A stretch of 64,000 bases of DNA from contig NZ_CP054918.1 in the NCBI RefSeq assembly GCF_013364195.1, positions 2,345,001 through 2,409,000 on the forward strand, read 5' to 3'. The position numbers and the translations under genes are program-made. Positions 51,791-60,713 of the stretch are shown here, in pieces; position 1 is the first letter of the stretch; each line of letters opens with the position of its first letter. The stretch comes from Streptomyces sp. NA04227 (GTDB lineage Bacteria > Actinomycetota > Actinomycetes > Streptomycetales > Streptomycetaceae). The notes beneath the pieces are model-generated. The model saw nothing but the letters and a program-made list of their open reading frames with translations, did no database searches and was not told where the DNA came from.

Positions 51791-52061
51791 GAGGGCCCGA
51801 CCCCGCGGCCATGCGCTGAAGACAGCCATGCACTGAGGAAGAACTCGCGGTACGAGGAGCCCGTGAAGGCGCCGCGCCCGCTCACCTCCGGCCCGTCGGC
51901 CCCGCCCCGCCCCGCCCCGCCCGGCACGGCACGGCACGGCCGACAGCGGACCCGAACGGCCCGTCACAGCCGGATCACAGCAGGCCACAGGCCCCGGGGA
52001 GGCCGCGGATTTCGATTTTTCCCCGCGCCGGAGCTGATGCTAAGGTCTACGACGTCAGCAG

Positions 52062-52134
52062 GCGCCGCTAGCTCAGTTGGTTAGAGCAGCTGACTCTTAA
52101 TCAGCGGGTCCGGGGTTCGAGTCCCTGGCGGCGC
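52062..52134 (+). tRNA. tRNA-Lys (CTT anticodon)
   Basis: Acceptor GCGCCGC pairs fully with GCGGCGC, the D arm is GCTC/GAGC, the anticodon stem GCTGA/TCAGC carries the loop CTCTTAA with anticodon CTT, and the T arm holds TTCGAGT. Discriminator A at 52135. A TAAGGT -10-like box lies about 17 bases upstream. Confidence 0.96.
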
Positions 52135-52141
52135 ACAGACG

Positions 52142-52177
52142 GTGAGAAGCCCCTCGCGAAAGCGGGGGGCTTCTCAC
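52142..52177. terminator. tRNA-Lys terminator
   Basis: A 16-base-pair stem with one G-T pair and a GAAA tetraloop, 7 bases after the tRNA and 15 bases from the end of the convergent metalloprotease gene; it serves both. Confidence 0.9.
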
Positions 52178-52191
52178 GTGTCCGGGGGCAC

Positions 52192-53784
52192 TCACTCCGG
52201 CCGGATGCGCACCTTCCAGTCGCCCTCCGCCGTACGCCCGTGCACCGAGATGCGCACCCGTTCGCCGGGGACCCTGAAGCTCTCGCCCGTACGCAGCGGG
52301 GCGTCGGCGAGCGGCGGATAGACCGAGTCGCCCCAGCACGCCTCCGTATCCGGATGGGTGTCGACCACCTCGACCGGGCCCTCGCCCGAGGCCGCCTCGC
52401 CGCGGACCTCGTACAGGAGCACGCCCTCGGTGCAGGTGGTGCGGTCGTTGCCGACCCGGCTGCGGGCCTCGACCGCGAGCACGCTGTCGCGCCCGGTACG
52501 GATCACCGCGAGCTTCTTCCCCGGCGCGGGCGCCGCCACCGGGGCACGCCGACCGAGGGCCGGTGCCCGTACCGGTCCCACGGTGTTGCCGCGCAGCATG
52601 CTCCGCAAGGGAGGCGAAGGCGGGGGCGCGTACGCCGGGCTGCCGCCGTGCGGCGCGGAGGGATGCGCACCACCCGGCGCGGGCGGCGCCCCGTCCGAGC
52701 GCGCCGCGACCCGCACGCCCGCCCCGAGCACCTGTCCGCCCGCGCCCGCAGGAGCGCTCACGCCCGCGCTCGTACGTGCCTCCGTGCTCGCGCCCGTGCC
52801 GACGCCGGTGGCCGCCCTCGCCGACGCTCCCGAGGCCAGCTCGGTGGCCGGATCCCGCCGCATCCGCGACCGCCGGTCGACCGGTGACTTGGACACCGCC
52901 TCCAGAGTGACGTCCTGGCCGCCCTGTACGCACACCACCTGCGGGTCCTTCAGCCAGCCGAAGCGCCATTTGTGCCAGGCGAAGAAGTCGGGGGCGAGGC
53001 CGAACTGGCTGCCCATCAGGTCCCAGTCGCCGACGAAGGTGTCCCAGTCGCCCTTGCCGTCGGAGGGGCGGTGGTAGAGGTCCGGCAGGTCGAAGACGTG
53101 GCCGGTCTCGTGGGCGAGGACGTTGCGGTCCGGGGGGTGCCGTTCGAAGACGGTCACGATACGGCGCAGGTCCGTGCCGTCGGCCCGCATCGGCTTCTCG
53201 AAGTTGACGACCTTGGTGGCGTCCGAGTCGACACCCGGAGCGTCGGGGTCAGCCACGAAGTAGACGATGTCGTACTTGGCGAAGTCGACGTGCGGATCGC
53301 TGACGGCGAGCGCGTCCCGCAGATACGCGCCGCGGCGGTCGCTCTTCCAGTCGCGCCGTACCTCGTAGTCGGTGGACGGCCGCGGCATCCGGATCCAGGA
53401 GCTGCGCGGGTGCGCGCGCAGCCGGAACTTCCCGTACGAGGCGCGTTCGAAGAAGTCGGTGGTCGAGGGGAAGTGGTCGGCGGCGAGGGTGCGCGGGGTG
53501 AGCAGTGGCCCCGAGTCCGGGAAGGACAGGAAGACCATCACGGCGTCAAGAGTGCGCCGGGGACGGGGATATGCGCCGTTCCAGCTGGAGACGCCCTCGG
53601 AGTGGTGGGCGGCCGTGCGAGTCAGACGGCACGGTCCCGGGCCGGTGTCGGCGGTGGCGGCGGGCGCGGCGACCAGCGAGGTGGCCGCGAGTGCGCTGAG
53701 CGAGGTGGCGGCGGCCGCGGCGCTGCGCAGGCGCGGCCACTCCCCGGGACGGGTGAGCCGTCGGACGAGGAGCTGACGCGGCAC
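52192..53784 (-). CDS. Secreted M6-family metalloprotease
   Basis: 530 residues with a signal peptide ending near PAATADT. The peptidase region has the M6 (immune inhibitor A) zinc motif NVLAHETGHVFDLPDLYH (HExxHxxxxxD/H type), preceded by DIVYFVADPDAPG and followed by DLMGSQFGLAPDFFAWHKW. A low-complexity Ala/Gly/Pro/Ser segment of about 105 residues (about 310-415) interrupts it before a C-terminal beta domain. It probably degrades extracellular proteins. GTG 53784 has GGAGG at 6 bases. Confidence 0.88.
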   Translation of the reverse strand: MPRQLLVRRLTRPGEWPRLRSAAAAATSLSALAATSLVAAPAATADTGPGPCRLTRTAAHHSEGVSSWNGAYPRPRRTLDAVMVFLSFPDSGPLLTPRTLAADHFPSTTDFFERASYGKFRLRAHPRSSWIRMPRPSTDYEVRRDWKSDRRGAYLRDALAVSDPHVDFAKYDIVYFVADPDAPGVDSDATKVVNFEKPMRADGTDLRRIVTVFERHPPDRNVLAHETGHVFDLPDLYHRPSDGKGDWDTFVGDWDLMGSQFGLAPDFFAWHKWRFGWLKDPQVVCVQGGQDVTLEAVSKSPVDRRSRMRRDPATELASGASARAATGVGTGASTEARTSAGVSAPAGAGGQVLGAGVRVAARSDGAPPAPGGAHPSAPHGGSPAYAPPPSPPLRSMLRGNTVGPVRAPALGRRAPVAAPAPGKKLAVIRTGRDSVLAVEARSRVGNDRTTCTEGVLLYEVRGEAASGEGPVEVVDTHPDTEACWGDSVYPPLADAPLRTGESFRVPGERVRISVHGRTAEGDWKVRIRPE

Positions 53785-54191
53785 GGCGACCTCCGGGTGC
53801 GGGACTTGGGGCAGCGCACCCAGACTGTTGTCAGTTCATATGATTCGTCCTGTTTATCTGGCCCGGGCGAGTGAGTAGCCGCTACGCCGAACGGGGCCGG
53901 AAACGATGAGAGAGGGGCCCGGGAAAGATGCGGGAACACCCGGGGGCGCGCACGGCGCGCGGGTAACGCGTATGCCACCGACCGTGTACGGAAACGGAAT
54001 CCATGGGCCAGGGTTGACGAACCGTGCGGGTCACGGCTGGAACGCGCCGGTGAGCAACCTCTATGATCGGCACACTTTCCCGGCGGTGTCGGCGTGAGTC
54101 ACCGGCGCACCGAGCCGCCACTCAGCGACATCGATGCGACCGAATCCGATCCGACCCGATCCGAGAAACGACAGCACTGCGGGAGTCAGTG
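53785..54191. other. Intergenic region between M6 protease and c-di-GMP enzyme
   Basis: 407 bases between divergent genes. The AT-rich patch at 53830-53860 (TCAGTTCATATGATTCG) probably holds promoter elements of one or both genes. I looked for a BldD box before the cdgA-like gene and saw no convincing match. Confidence 0.5.
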
Positions 54192-56153
54192 GTGAGCGGA
54201 ACGTCCGAAGGACCTGCCGTCGCGGCGGCCCCCGACCGCTCTCCCGTCATGTCGCACGCGGCGACGGTCCCGCACCGCGCCGCCTTCGCAGCGGCCCCGC
54301 TGGCCCTCGCCGTCGTCGACCACCAGGGTCTGGTGATCGACGCCAACCGGGCCTTCCACTCCCTCTTCGGTACGCACACCGCCGAGGACGGGCCGGGCGG
54401 GTCGGTCGAGTCGGGCGGGTCGGCAGGACCGGTCGCCCACCACCCCAACTCCCCCGCCCCCGAGGCCCGTTCGGACTCCGCGGCCGACGCGGACACTCCG
54501 GGCGGCCGAGCCGGTACGCACCGGACCCCGGCCCGCCGTCTGGTCGCCGCCGAGCTGCTCGACCTGGCCTCGGACAACCGCACCTGGCAGGCGTACCGCG
54601 AGGTGCTGCGCGGCGCGCAGACCCGGCTGCGCTGCACCCGGCGCTTCAAGCACTCCGACGGGCACTCGCTGTGGGCGCAGGTGAGCGTGTCCCCGCTGAG
54701 CGGCGGCGAGGAGCCGGGCGTGGCCCTGGTCTCGGTCACCGACATCAGCGCCCGCCGCGACCTCCAGGCGAGGCTGCGCCACCTGCAGATGCACGACCCG
54801 GTGACCCGGCTGCCCAACCGCGCCCTGTTCTTCGAACGGGTCACGGCCGCCCTGGAGACCAGTGGCTACGCGGACCTGGGCACCGGCCGGATCGGCCTGT
54901 GCTACCTGGACATCGACGGGTTCAAGGCGGTCAACGACACCCTGGGCCACCGGGTCGGCGACCAGCTGCTCGCCGCGGTCGCCGAGCGCCTCACCCGCTG
55001 CGCGGACCGTACCGGCTACACGCGTAGCGGCGTACCGCTCGTCGCACGGCTCGGCGGGGACGAATTCGCCCTGCTCGTCGAGGAGTCCACGGGCACCGAG
55101 CAACTCGCCGATCTCGCGCAGTCCGTACTCTCGGCCGTCCAGGAACCCTTCGAACTCGGCGGCCAGCGGCTCGCCGTCTCCGCCTCGATCGGGGTGGTGG
55201 AACGTCCCGCCGAGGGCACCACCGCGACCGAACTCATGCAGGCCGCGGACACCACGCTGTACTGGGCCAAGGCCGACGGAAAGTCCCGCTGGACCCTCTT
55301 CGACCCGGAGCGCAACGCCCACCGGATGACCCGTCAGGCCCTCTCCTCCACGCTGCGCCCGGCCGTGGACCGCGAGGAGTTCGTCCTTGAGTACCAGCCG
55401 CTCGTCGGGCTCGGCGACGGGGTGCTGCACGGGGTCGAGGCGCTGGTGCGCTGGCGGCATCCGCAGTTCGGTCTGCTCACGCCGAATCGGTTCATCTCCC
55501 TTGCGGAGGAGGACGGTTCGATCGTGCCGCTCGGCCGCTGGATCCTGCGTACCGCCTGCCGCCAGGCCCGCCGCTGGCAGCTGGAGCATCCCGACACCCC
55601 GCCCGTGTACGTCAGCGTGAATGTGGCGGTGCGCCAGGTCTGGGACTCCGACCTGGTCGCCGATGTCGAGCAGATCCTCGCCGAGACCCGACTCCCGTCC
55701 CATCTCCTGCAGTTGGAGCTCACCGAGTCCGCCGTGATGGGCTCCACCGGGCGCCCCCTGGAGACCCTGCGCGCCCTGCGCGACCGGGGCGTCCGCATCG
55801 CCATCGACGACTTCGGCACCGGCTACTCCAACCTCGCCTACCTCAGCCGCCTCCCGGTCTCCGCCCTCAAACTGGACGGCTCCTTCGTCCGCGGCTTCCG
55901 CTACCCGGACCACACCGACCCCACCGACGACGCCGTGCCCAACCCCGCCGACGAGGTCGTCGTCGAGGCCATGGTCCAACTCGCGCACCGCCTCGGCCTG
56001 ACCGTCACCGCCGAATGCGTGGAGACCGCGGACCAGGCGGCCCGCCTGCACCGCGTCGGCTGCGACACCGGCCAGGGCTGGCTGTACTCACGGTCGGTCG
56101 CCCCGGAACGGATCGGGCAGATGCTGGGAGCGGGGGCTCGGCTCAAGGTCTGA
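54192..56153 (+). CDS. cdgA: PAS-GGDEF-EAL cyclic di-GMP enzyme (CdgA-like)
   Basis: 653 residues. A PAS domain (about 30-185, with a low-complexity insert), a GGDEF domain (intact GGDEF at 288-292) and an EAL domain (EALVRW from 416, LELTESAVM, and IDDFGTGYSNLAYL). Both active sites look complete, so it could make and degrade c-di-GMP. An RxxD inhibitory site is not seen in front of GGDEF. The domain order and map position resemble S. coelicolor CdgA (SCO2817), a BldD target that influences development (recalled). I chose GTG 54192 with GGGAG upstream. No membrane segments. Confidence 0.85.
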   Translation: MSGTSEGPAVAAAPDRSPVMSHAATVPHRAAFAAAPLALAVVDHQGLVIDANRAFHSLFGTHTAEDGPGGSVESGGSAGPVAHHPNSPAPEARSDSAADADTPGGRAGTHRTPARRLVAAELLDLASDNRTWQAYREVLRGAQTRLRCTRRFKHSDGHSLWAQVSVSPLSGGEEPGVALVSVTDISARRDLQARLRHLQMHDPVTRLPNRALFFERVTAALETSGYADLGTGRIGLCYLDIDGFKAVNDTLGHRVGDQLLAAVAERLTRCADRTGYTRSGVPLVARLGGDEFALLVEESTGTEQLADLAQSVLSAVQEPFELGGQRLAVSASIGVVERPAEGTTATELMQAADTTLYWAKADGKSRWTLFDPERNAHRMTRQALSSTLRPAVDREEFVLEYQPLVGLGDGVLHGVEALVRWRHPQFGLLTPNRFISLAEEDGSIVPLGRWILRTACRQARRWQLEHPDTPPVYVSVNVAVRQVWDSDLVADVEQILAETRLPSHLLQLELTESAVMGSTGRPLETLRALRDRGVRIAIDDFGTGYSNLAYLSRLPVSALKLDGSFVRGFRYPDHTDPTDDAVPNPADEVVVEAMVQLAHRLGLTVTAECVETADQAARLHRVGCDTGQGWLYSRSVAPERIGQMLGAGARLKV

Positions 56154-56171
56154 GCCGACCCGTAAGTCGGC

Positions 56172-56249
56172 GCGAAATCAGGGCCGTTGGCCTCGGTGCG
56201 CAATCAGGGCCGTTGGCCTCGGTGCGCAATCAGGGCCGTTGGCCTCGGC
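56172..56249. repeat. Three tandem 26-base repeats
   Basis: GCGCAATCAGGGCCGTTGGC plus CTCGGT is present three times head to tail (56172-56197, 56198-56223, 56224-56249) with two changes in total. It lies between the c-di-GMP enzyme and the DUF1203 gene. Confidence 0.92.
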
Positions 56250-56307
56250 CCAGCGCGACGTCCGATACCCGCCAGCACAGCACGCGCGTCGCCGGAAGCC
56301 TGGAAGG

Positions 56308-56784
56308 GTGACCGCGACATCGACCACCACATTCCGTATCCACGCGCTCTCCGCCCGGACACTGGCCGAGGTGCGCGCCAGTGGCGCCGACGCCATGGGG
56401 ATCCCCGCCGAGCACCGCGTCGCCGAGGGGGGTGAGCCCCTCCGCTGCTGCCTTCGGGACGCGGGGCCCGGCGACCGACTCCTCTTGTTCGGCTACGAAC
56501 CCCCACTTCCGGCCAGCCCGTACCGCGAGAGAGGGGCCGTGTTCGCCCATGCGGAACCCTGCGCGGGCCTCACCGACGACGCCGCCTACCCACCGCAGTG
56601 GCGCGGGCGGCCCCAGGTGCTGCGGGCGTACGACGCCCGTGGCTGGATCCACGAAGCGACCACGCACGACGGCCGGGACCCGGAAGCGGTGATCGCCGAA
56701 CTGTTCGCCGATCCCGAGGTGGTGCGGATCCACAGCCGCAACATCGCCTGGGGCTGCTACATGTTCGCCCTCACCCGCCCGTGA
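56308..56784 (+). CDS. DUF1203 protein
   Basis: 158 residues matching the DUF1203 pattern: CCLRDAGPGDRLLLFGYEPP, GAVFAHAEPCAG, LRAYDARGWIHEA, and a final IHSRNIAWGCYMF. The family is widespread and uncharacterised. GTG 56308 fits the conserved N-terminus; the upstream GGAAG is very close. Convergent with the LLM oxidoreductase gene. Confidence 0.85.
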   Translation: MTATSTTTFRIHALSARTLAEVRASGADAMGIPAEHRVAEGGEPLRCCLRDAGPGDRLLLFGYEPPLPASPYRERGAVFAHAEPCAGLTDDAAYPPQWRGRPQVLRAYDARGWIHEATTHDGRDPEAVIAELFADPEVVRIHSRNIAWGCYMFALTRP

Positions 56785-56803
56785 CGCCGCCGGGCGGGTG
56801 CGC

Positions 56804-58024
56804 TCACTGTCCGCCCGGCAACTCGTAGGCGTCCGCGACCAGTTCGTACGAGCGCAGGCGCAGTTCGCCGCTGTGGCCGTTGGCGGTGAGCATCAACTCG
56901 TCGGCGCCGGTGCGCTTTTGGAGGGCGTCGAGTCCGTCGCGGACCTCGTCGGGGGTGCCGTGGATGACGTTGGAGTTCCAGCTCTCCACGAACTCCTGTT
57001 CCAGAGCGTTGAATTGGTGCGCCTCGGCCTCTTCCGGGGTGGGGATCAGACCCGGGCGTCCGGTGCGCAGACGGACCATGTTCAGTGCCGCCGCCCGGAC
57101 TTGGCGTGCGGCTTCCCTCGCGTCGTCGGCGGCGAAGGCGGAGACACCGATCAGGGTGTACGGGGCGTCGAGTACCGCGGAGGGGCGGAAGGCCTGGCGG
57201 TACAGGTCGAGGGCCGGGACGGTGTTGTGGGCCGAGAAGTGGTGCGCGAAGGCGAAGGGCAGTCCGAGCATTCCGGCCAGACGGGCGCTGAAGCCGGAGG
57301 AACCGAGCAGCCACACGGGCGGCCGCGCGGGCGACTGCACCCCGCCCGGCGCACTGCCCTGTACCGGACCGGGCACGGCGTGGATGCGGGAGTACGGGTG
57401 CCCGTCGGGGAAGTCGTCGTCGAGGAAGCGGACGAGCTCGGCGAGCTGCTCGGGGAACTCGTCGGCGCCTTCGGAGAGTTGGGCGCTGCGGCGCAGTGCG
57501 GCGGCGGTCGCGCCGTCGGTGCCCGGTGCCCGTCCGAGACCGAGGTCGATCCGGCCCGGGGCCAGTGCCTGAAGGGTGCCGAACTGCTCGGCGATGACCA
57601 GCGGCGCGTGATTGGGCAGCATCACCCCGCCCGAGCCGAGCCGGATGCGCTCGGTGTGCGCGGTCAGCCGGGCGAGGATCACCGCCGGGGAGGAGGAGGC
57701 GACCCCGGGCATCGAGTGGTGTTCGGCCACCCAGTAGCGGTGGTAGCCACGGCGCTCGGCGAGCTGGGCGATGCGCACGCTGGTGGCCAGCGCGTCACTG
57801 GCCGTACGCCCGGCTCCGACGGTGACGAGGTCGAGCACCGAGAGCGGCACCGGGGCGGTGCCGTGCGCGGTGCCCCGGATCTCGTCACGGGTGTCGTCAC
57901 GGGTGTCGACGTGATCGGACGCATCGCCGCGCACGTCCGTTGCCGACTCTCCCGCCGTGCCCGCTGTGCGCGCCGCGCCCGTCGAGGCCTTCGCGTCCCT
58001 CGCGCCCCTAGCGTCCTCGCCCAC
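56804..58024 (-). CDS. LLM-class flavin-dependent oxidoreductase
   Basis: 406 residues. The first 58 are a hydrophilic Asp/Thr/Ala-rich extension; the luciferase-like barrel follows ([63 protein letters not shown]). The WVAEHH and GGVMLPNH motifs assign it to the single-component LLM type that uses FMN. It is probably a monooxygenase or reductase of unknown substrate. GTG 58024 has AGGAGG at 8 bases. Confidence 0.9.
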   Translation of the reverse strand: MGEDARGARDAKASTGAARTAGTAGESATDVRGDASDHVDTRDDTRDEIRGTAHGTAPVPLSVLDLVTVGAGRTASDALATSVRIAQLAERRGYHRYWVAEHHSMPGVASSSPAVILARLTAHTERIRLGSGGVMLPNHAPLVIAEQFGTLQALAPGRIDLGLGRAPGTDGATAAALRRSAQLSEGADEFPEQLAELVRFLDDDFPDGHPYSRIHAVPGPVQGSAPGGVQSPARPPVWLLGSSGFSARLAGMLGLPFAFAHHFSAHNTVPALDLYRQAFRPSAVLDAPYTLIGVSAFAADDAREAARQVRAAALNMVRLRTGRPGLIPTPEEAEAHQFNALEQEFVESWNSNVIHGTPDEVRDGLDALQKRTGADELMLTANGHSGELRLRSYELVADAYELPGGQ

Positions 58025-58051
58025 CCTGCCGCCTCCTGTGCCGCGTCGCGT

Positions 58052-58120
58052 CGTCCGTACCGTCCGTACCGTCCATGGCGTACGTACGGTCCGTACCGTC
58101 CACCGGTACCGTCCGTCGTC
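58052..58120. repeat. CCGTCCGTA-type short repeats
   Basis: Imperfect copies of ACCGTCCGT, with an inverted copy (ACGGTCCGTACC), lie upstream of the LLM gene. They create potential hairpins; no gene is seen in 58025-58176. Confidence 0.7.
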
Positions 58121-58176
58121 GTACGAACGGGAGGGGCTCCCCGCTTATTCCTGTCACTCCTGGCGAGGGCGAGCGA

Positions 58177-58674
58177 TCAGTCCCGCAGCCGGTCGAGGAA
58201 GGCGAAGAGATTGCGCTTCGTGCGCTCGATCTGCTCTTCCAGGCTGAGGGACTCCTCGAAGCGTCCGCCGCCCGGCGCCGGGGTCTTCTTGCCGCGCAGA
58301 TAGAGCGAGCAGGCCAGGTCGGTGCACATGTACAGACCCGCCGAGTTTCCCTCGCGTCCCGCCTTGCCCGCCTTGGGCGCGGTCATCAGGGAGACGCCGT
58401 CGGTGGGGTGGGTGGTGAGGCACAGGCCACACATACTGCGCCGGAGCTGACCGCGCGCCCGGGCCGGGAAGCGCAGCGCGACCCCGGTGAGCACCCCGTC
58501 CCGCTCGACGACCAGCGCACATCGCTCGGGCGCCGCCGGATCGCGCCACCCGAGGAAGTCCAGGTCCTCCCACGGCTGTTCGGGCAGTCCGCGCGGCAGG
58601 GCCATGCGCTGTGCCTCGCCCTTGGAGCAGTTGACGAAGGAGGCGCGGATGGCCTTCTCGGTGAGGGGTTCCAT
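58177..58674 (-). CDS. FBP-type treble-clef zinc-finger protein
   Basis: 165 residues. The conserved block has SMCGLCLTTHPTDGVSLM and YMCTDLACSLYLRGKK, that is CxxC plus CxxxxC, the zinc finger of the FBP domain found in elongation factor G-binding proteins. This suggests a ribosome- or EF-G-associated role, similar to FusB-type proteins (by analogy). The start at 58674 gives the usual N-terminus MEPLTEKAIRASFVNCSKGE. Confidence 0.82.
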   Translation of the reverse strand: MEPLTEKAIRASFVNCSKGEAQRMALPRGLPEQPWEDLDFLGWRDPAAPERCALVVERDGVLTGVALRFPARARGQLRRSMCGLCLTTHPTDGVSLMTAPKAGKAGREGNSAGLYMCTDLACSLYLRGKKTPAPGGGRFEESLSLEEQIERTKRNLFAFLDRLRD

Positions 58675-58773
58675 GGCGGGGAAGCTATTCCGCCTGGATG
58701 TATGAGGCAAATGGTTAACGCGGGCGCCCCCGGACGGCGCCGCGCCCCTCCGTCACCCGTCCATGCCTCTCTT

Positions 58774-58833
58774 CATGTCTCAGGTCACGTCTCAGTCCAT
58801 GTCTCAGGTCACGTCTCAGTTCATGTCTCCGTC
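58774..58833. repeat. Tandem 24-base repeats reaching into a gene end
   Basis: CATGTCTCAGGTCACGTCTC plus AGTC occurs at 58774-58797 and 58798-58821 (one change), with a partial third copy to about 58833. The minus-strand gene at 58816 ends inside it: its stop codon and last residues (DMN) are made of repeat sequence. Confidence 0.85.
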
Positions 58834-59316
58834 CCCCTCCTCGTCCCGGCCCGTCAGCTCCAGCGGCATCAGCACCTGCTCGTCCTCGTAGAACCGGGTG
58901 TGGCAGCTGAAGCGGGGCGGCGCTCCCTGGACCCGGTCGGCCTGGTGGCTCAGCCAGCGGAGCAGTTGCTCGAGGAGCCCGAACTCGTCGCTGTGCACGA
59001 CCTGGCGGGAGGAGAGCGCCCAGCCCGGGCGGCTTTCGCCCTCTCGGAAGGCGAGTTCGGCGAAGGTGATACCGCCGATCCTGGGATCGGCGGGGCCCCG
59101 CTGGGTCAGCAGTGGGTACCGGTCGATCTCCCACTGGCCCTCGGGCAGCGGCTCGCCGTCCTCGTCGACCGTTGTCAGCGGCCAGTGGTCGACCACGATC
59201 GGGAACTTCTCGGGGCACGACCCCTGCCCGAAGTGCCAGCGGAGTTCGGCCAGTTCCTCCTCGGTCAGGTCGGCGGGGAGTTCGGCGGTGATGAGTACCT
59301 CATGAAGATCTGCCAC
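58816..59316 (-). CDS. Hypothetical protein
   Basis: 166 residues from GTG 59316 (ADLHEVLITAELPADLTEEE). Conserved-looking segments are LAELRWHFGQGSCPEKF, GQWEIDRYPLLTQRGPAD and HTRFYEDEQVLMPLEL. No signal peptide, membrane helix or known motif. The protein is acidic and probably cytoplasmic. The function is unknown. The end of the gene lies in the 24-base repeat. Confidence 0.7.
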   Translation of the reverse strand: MADLHEVLITAELPADLTEEELAELRWHFGQGSCPEKFPIVVDHWPLTTVDEDGEPLPEGQWEIDRYPLLTQRGPADPRIGGITFAELAFREGESRPGWALSSRQVVHSDEFGLLEQLLRWLSHQADRVQGAPPRFSCHTRFYEDEQVLMPLELTGRDEEGDGDMN

Positions 59317-59502
59317 CCGGCCGAGGGTAATCAGCGCCTGTGACAGCCGGTTCGGTCTGGGGGCGCAGGGGCGCGCGTGCCGGCGGGCGACCACGTACGG
59401 GCGCACCAGCGTACGAGGCTCACCGGTGGACTTCACAGTGAACCACTCGTCACTCTGGGTGAGTTGGCAGGAGATCACCTACACACGGGGAGACGGCCGC
59501 CG

Positions 59503-60474
59503 ATGAGCCCGAACGACGAATACGCCGCAGACCACCACAGCGGCCCGAGCGGTGAGTACGACGCGAACGACCAGAAGCACGACCGCGCGCACAAGTACGA
59601 GGAGGCGGTGGACGACGAGGCACAAGAAGACGACGAAGAGGCCCCGTCCGGACCGGGGAAACGCGAGCCCGACCCGTCCCTGAGCATGCGCACCTTCGGC
59701 GCGGTGGTGCACGCCTTAAGGGAGTTCCACGGTTACAACCGTGAGGAGTTCGCCTCACTGATCGGCTTCTCCAAACACACCGTCGCCTCGGTCGAGTTGG
59801 GCCGCCGCATGCCCGATGAGGACTTCGTCGAAGGCGCCGAGACGCACACCGGCAACACGGGGGCACTGCGCAAGTCGTCGGAGTTCCTGGCGCGAGGGGA
59901 GCCGGGGATCGCGGCGTGGTTCCAGCGGTGGGCGCGGCTGGAGAGGCGGGCGGTGAGCCTGAGTACGTACGAATGCAGGCTGGTGCCGGGGTTGTTGCAG
60001 TCGGAGGGGTACGCGCGGGCGGCGTTCGACAACAGCATTCCGCCGCTGTCCGACGAGCAGGTGGAAGCTCAAGTGGTTGCCCGTCTGAAGCGCCAGAAGC
60101 TGATCAGCGAGCGCCCTCACACTTCGTTCAGCTTCATCATCGAGGAGCACGTCGTCCGACGCCGACTGGGTGGAACCGAGGTGATGCGAGATCAGTTGGA
60201 CCTGCTCCTGGCTCTCGCCGAGCTACGCAACGTGACTGTGCAGCTCATGCCGATCGACAGCCTCAGCCACGCCGGTCTCGACGGCCCACTGTCCGTACTC
60301 GAGACCGCGGATGGCAAACGCTTCGCCTACTCGGAGGGGCAGAACACCGGACGGCTGATCTCCGACGCGAAAGAGGCAGCCGTTCTGCATCGGCGGTATG
60401 CCACACTCCGCTCACAGGCCCTCAATCCCCTTGATTCCACGGGCCTGTTGAGGAGCATCAGAGGAGCGCCATGA
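59503..60474 (+). CDS. XRE regulator with DUF5753 domain; contains a TTA codon
   Basis: 323 residues. A very acidic front (about 1-55) precedes the helix-turn-helix (about 62-118: FGAVVHALREFHGYNREEFA, LIGFSKHTVASVELGRRMP). The DUF5753 sensor domain follows (WARLERRAVSLSTYECRLVP, LLQSEGYARAAF, SFSFIIEEHVVRRRLGG). These regulators work in pairs with small DUF397 proteins, as for WhiJ in development. Codon 72 (59716-59718, Leu of HALREF) is TTA, the rare codon read by the bldA tRNA. GGGGAGA precedes ATG 59503. The stop overlaps the next gene (ATGA). Confidence 0.88.
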   Translation: MSPNDEYAADHHSGPSGEYDANDQKHDRAHKYEEAVDDEAQEDDEEAPSGPGKREPDPSLSMRTFGAVVHALREFHGYNREEFASLIGFSKHTVASVELGRRMPDEDFVEGAETHTGNTGALRKSSEFLARGEPGIAAWFQRWARLERRAVSLSTYECRLVPGLLQSEGYARAAFDNSIPPLSDEQVEAQVVARLKRQKLISERPHTSFSFIIEEHVVRRRLGGTEVMRDQLDLLLALAELRNVTVQLMPIDSLSHAGLDGPLSVLETADGKRFAYSEGQNTGRLISDAKEAAVLHRRYATLRSQALNPLDSTGLLRSIRGAP

Positions 60475-60653
60475 GCGACGAGCTTGCCTGGTTCAAGTCC
60501 AGCCACAGCGGCACACAGGGTGACAACTGCATCGAAGTCGCCCTCACCGAGCACACCATCCACGTACGCGACTCCAAGGACACCACCCGCAGCCCCTTCG
60601 CCGTCCAGGCCCCGGCCTGGACCCGGTTCCTGGAGTACGCCGCACAGGGCTGA
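60471..60653 (+). CDS. DUF397 partner protein
   Basis: 60 residues with the family pattern LAWFKSSHSGTQGDNCIEVA, then HVRDSKDTTRSPFAVQAPAW and a final WTRFLEYA. DUF397 proteins act with DUF5753/XRE regulators, apparently as their antagonist or partner. It is translationally coupled to the regulator by ATGA, the usual arrangement. The TTA codon in the upstream gene may thus also limit its expression. Confidence 0.93.
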   Translation: MSDELAWFKSSHSGTQGDNCIEVALTEHTIHVRDSKDTTRSPFAVQAPAWTRFLEYAAQG

Positions 60654-60713
60654 ACCGCACACCGCCGACGAAGGGCCGCCGCGCATGCATCGCGGCGGCC
60701 TCGGCGCGACGGA

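Noticed and set aside
53785..54191. BldD box upstream of the cdgA-like gene
   Set aside because: GTGAGTCAC near 54091 has some symmetry, but the spacing does not fit the BldD pattern well enough.
54186..56051. 621-residue minus-strand frame opposite the c-di-GMP enzyme
   Set aside because: Antisense to well-defined GGDEF/EAL motifs; no own motifs.
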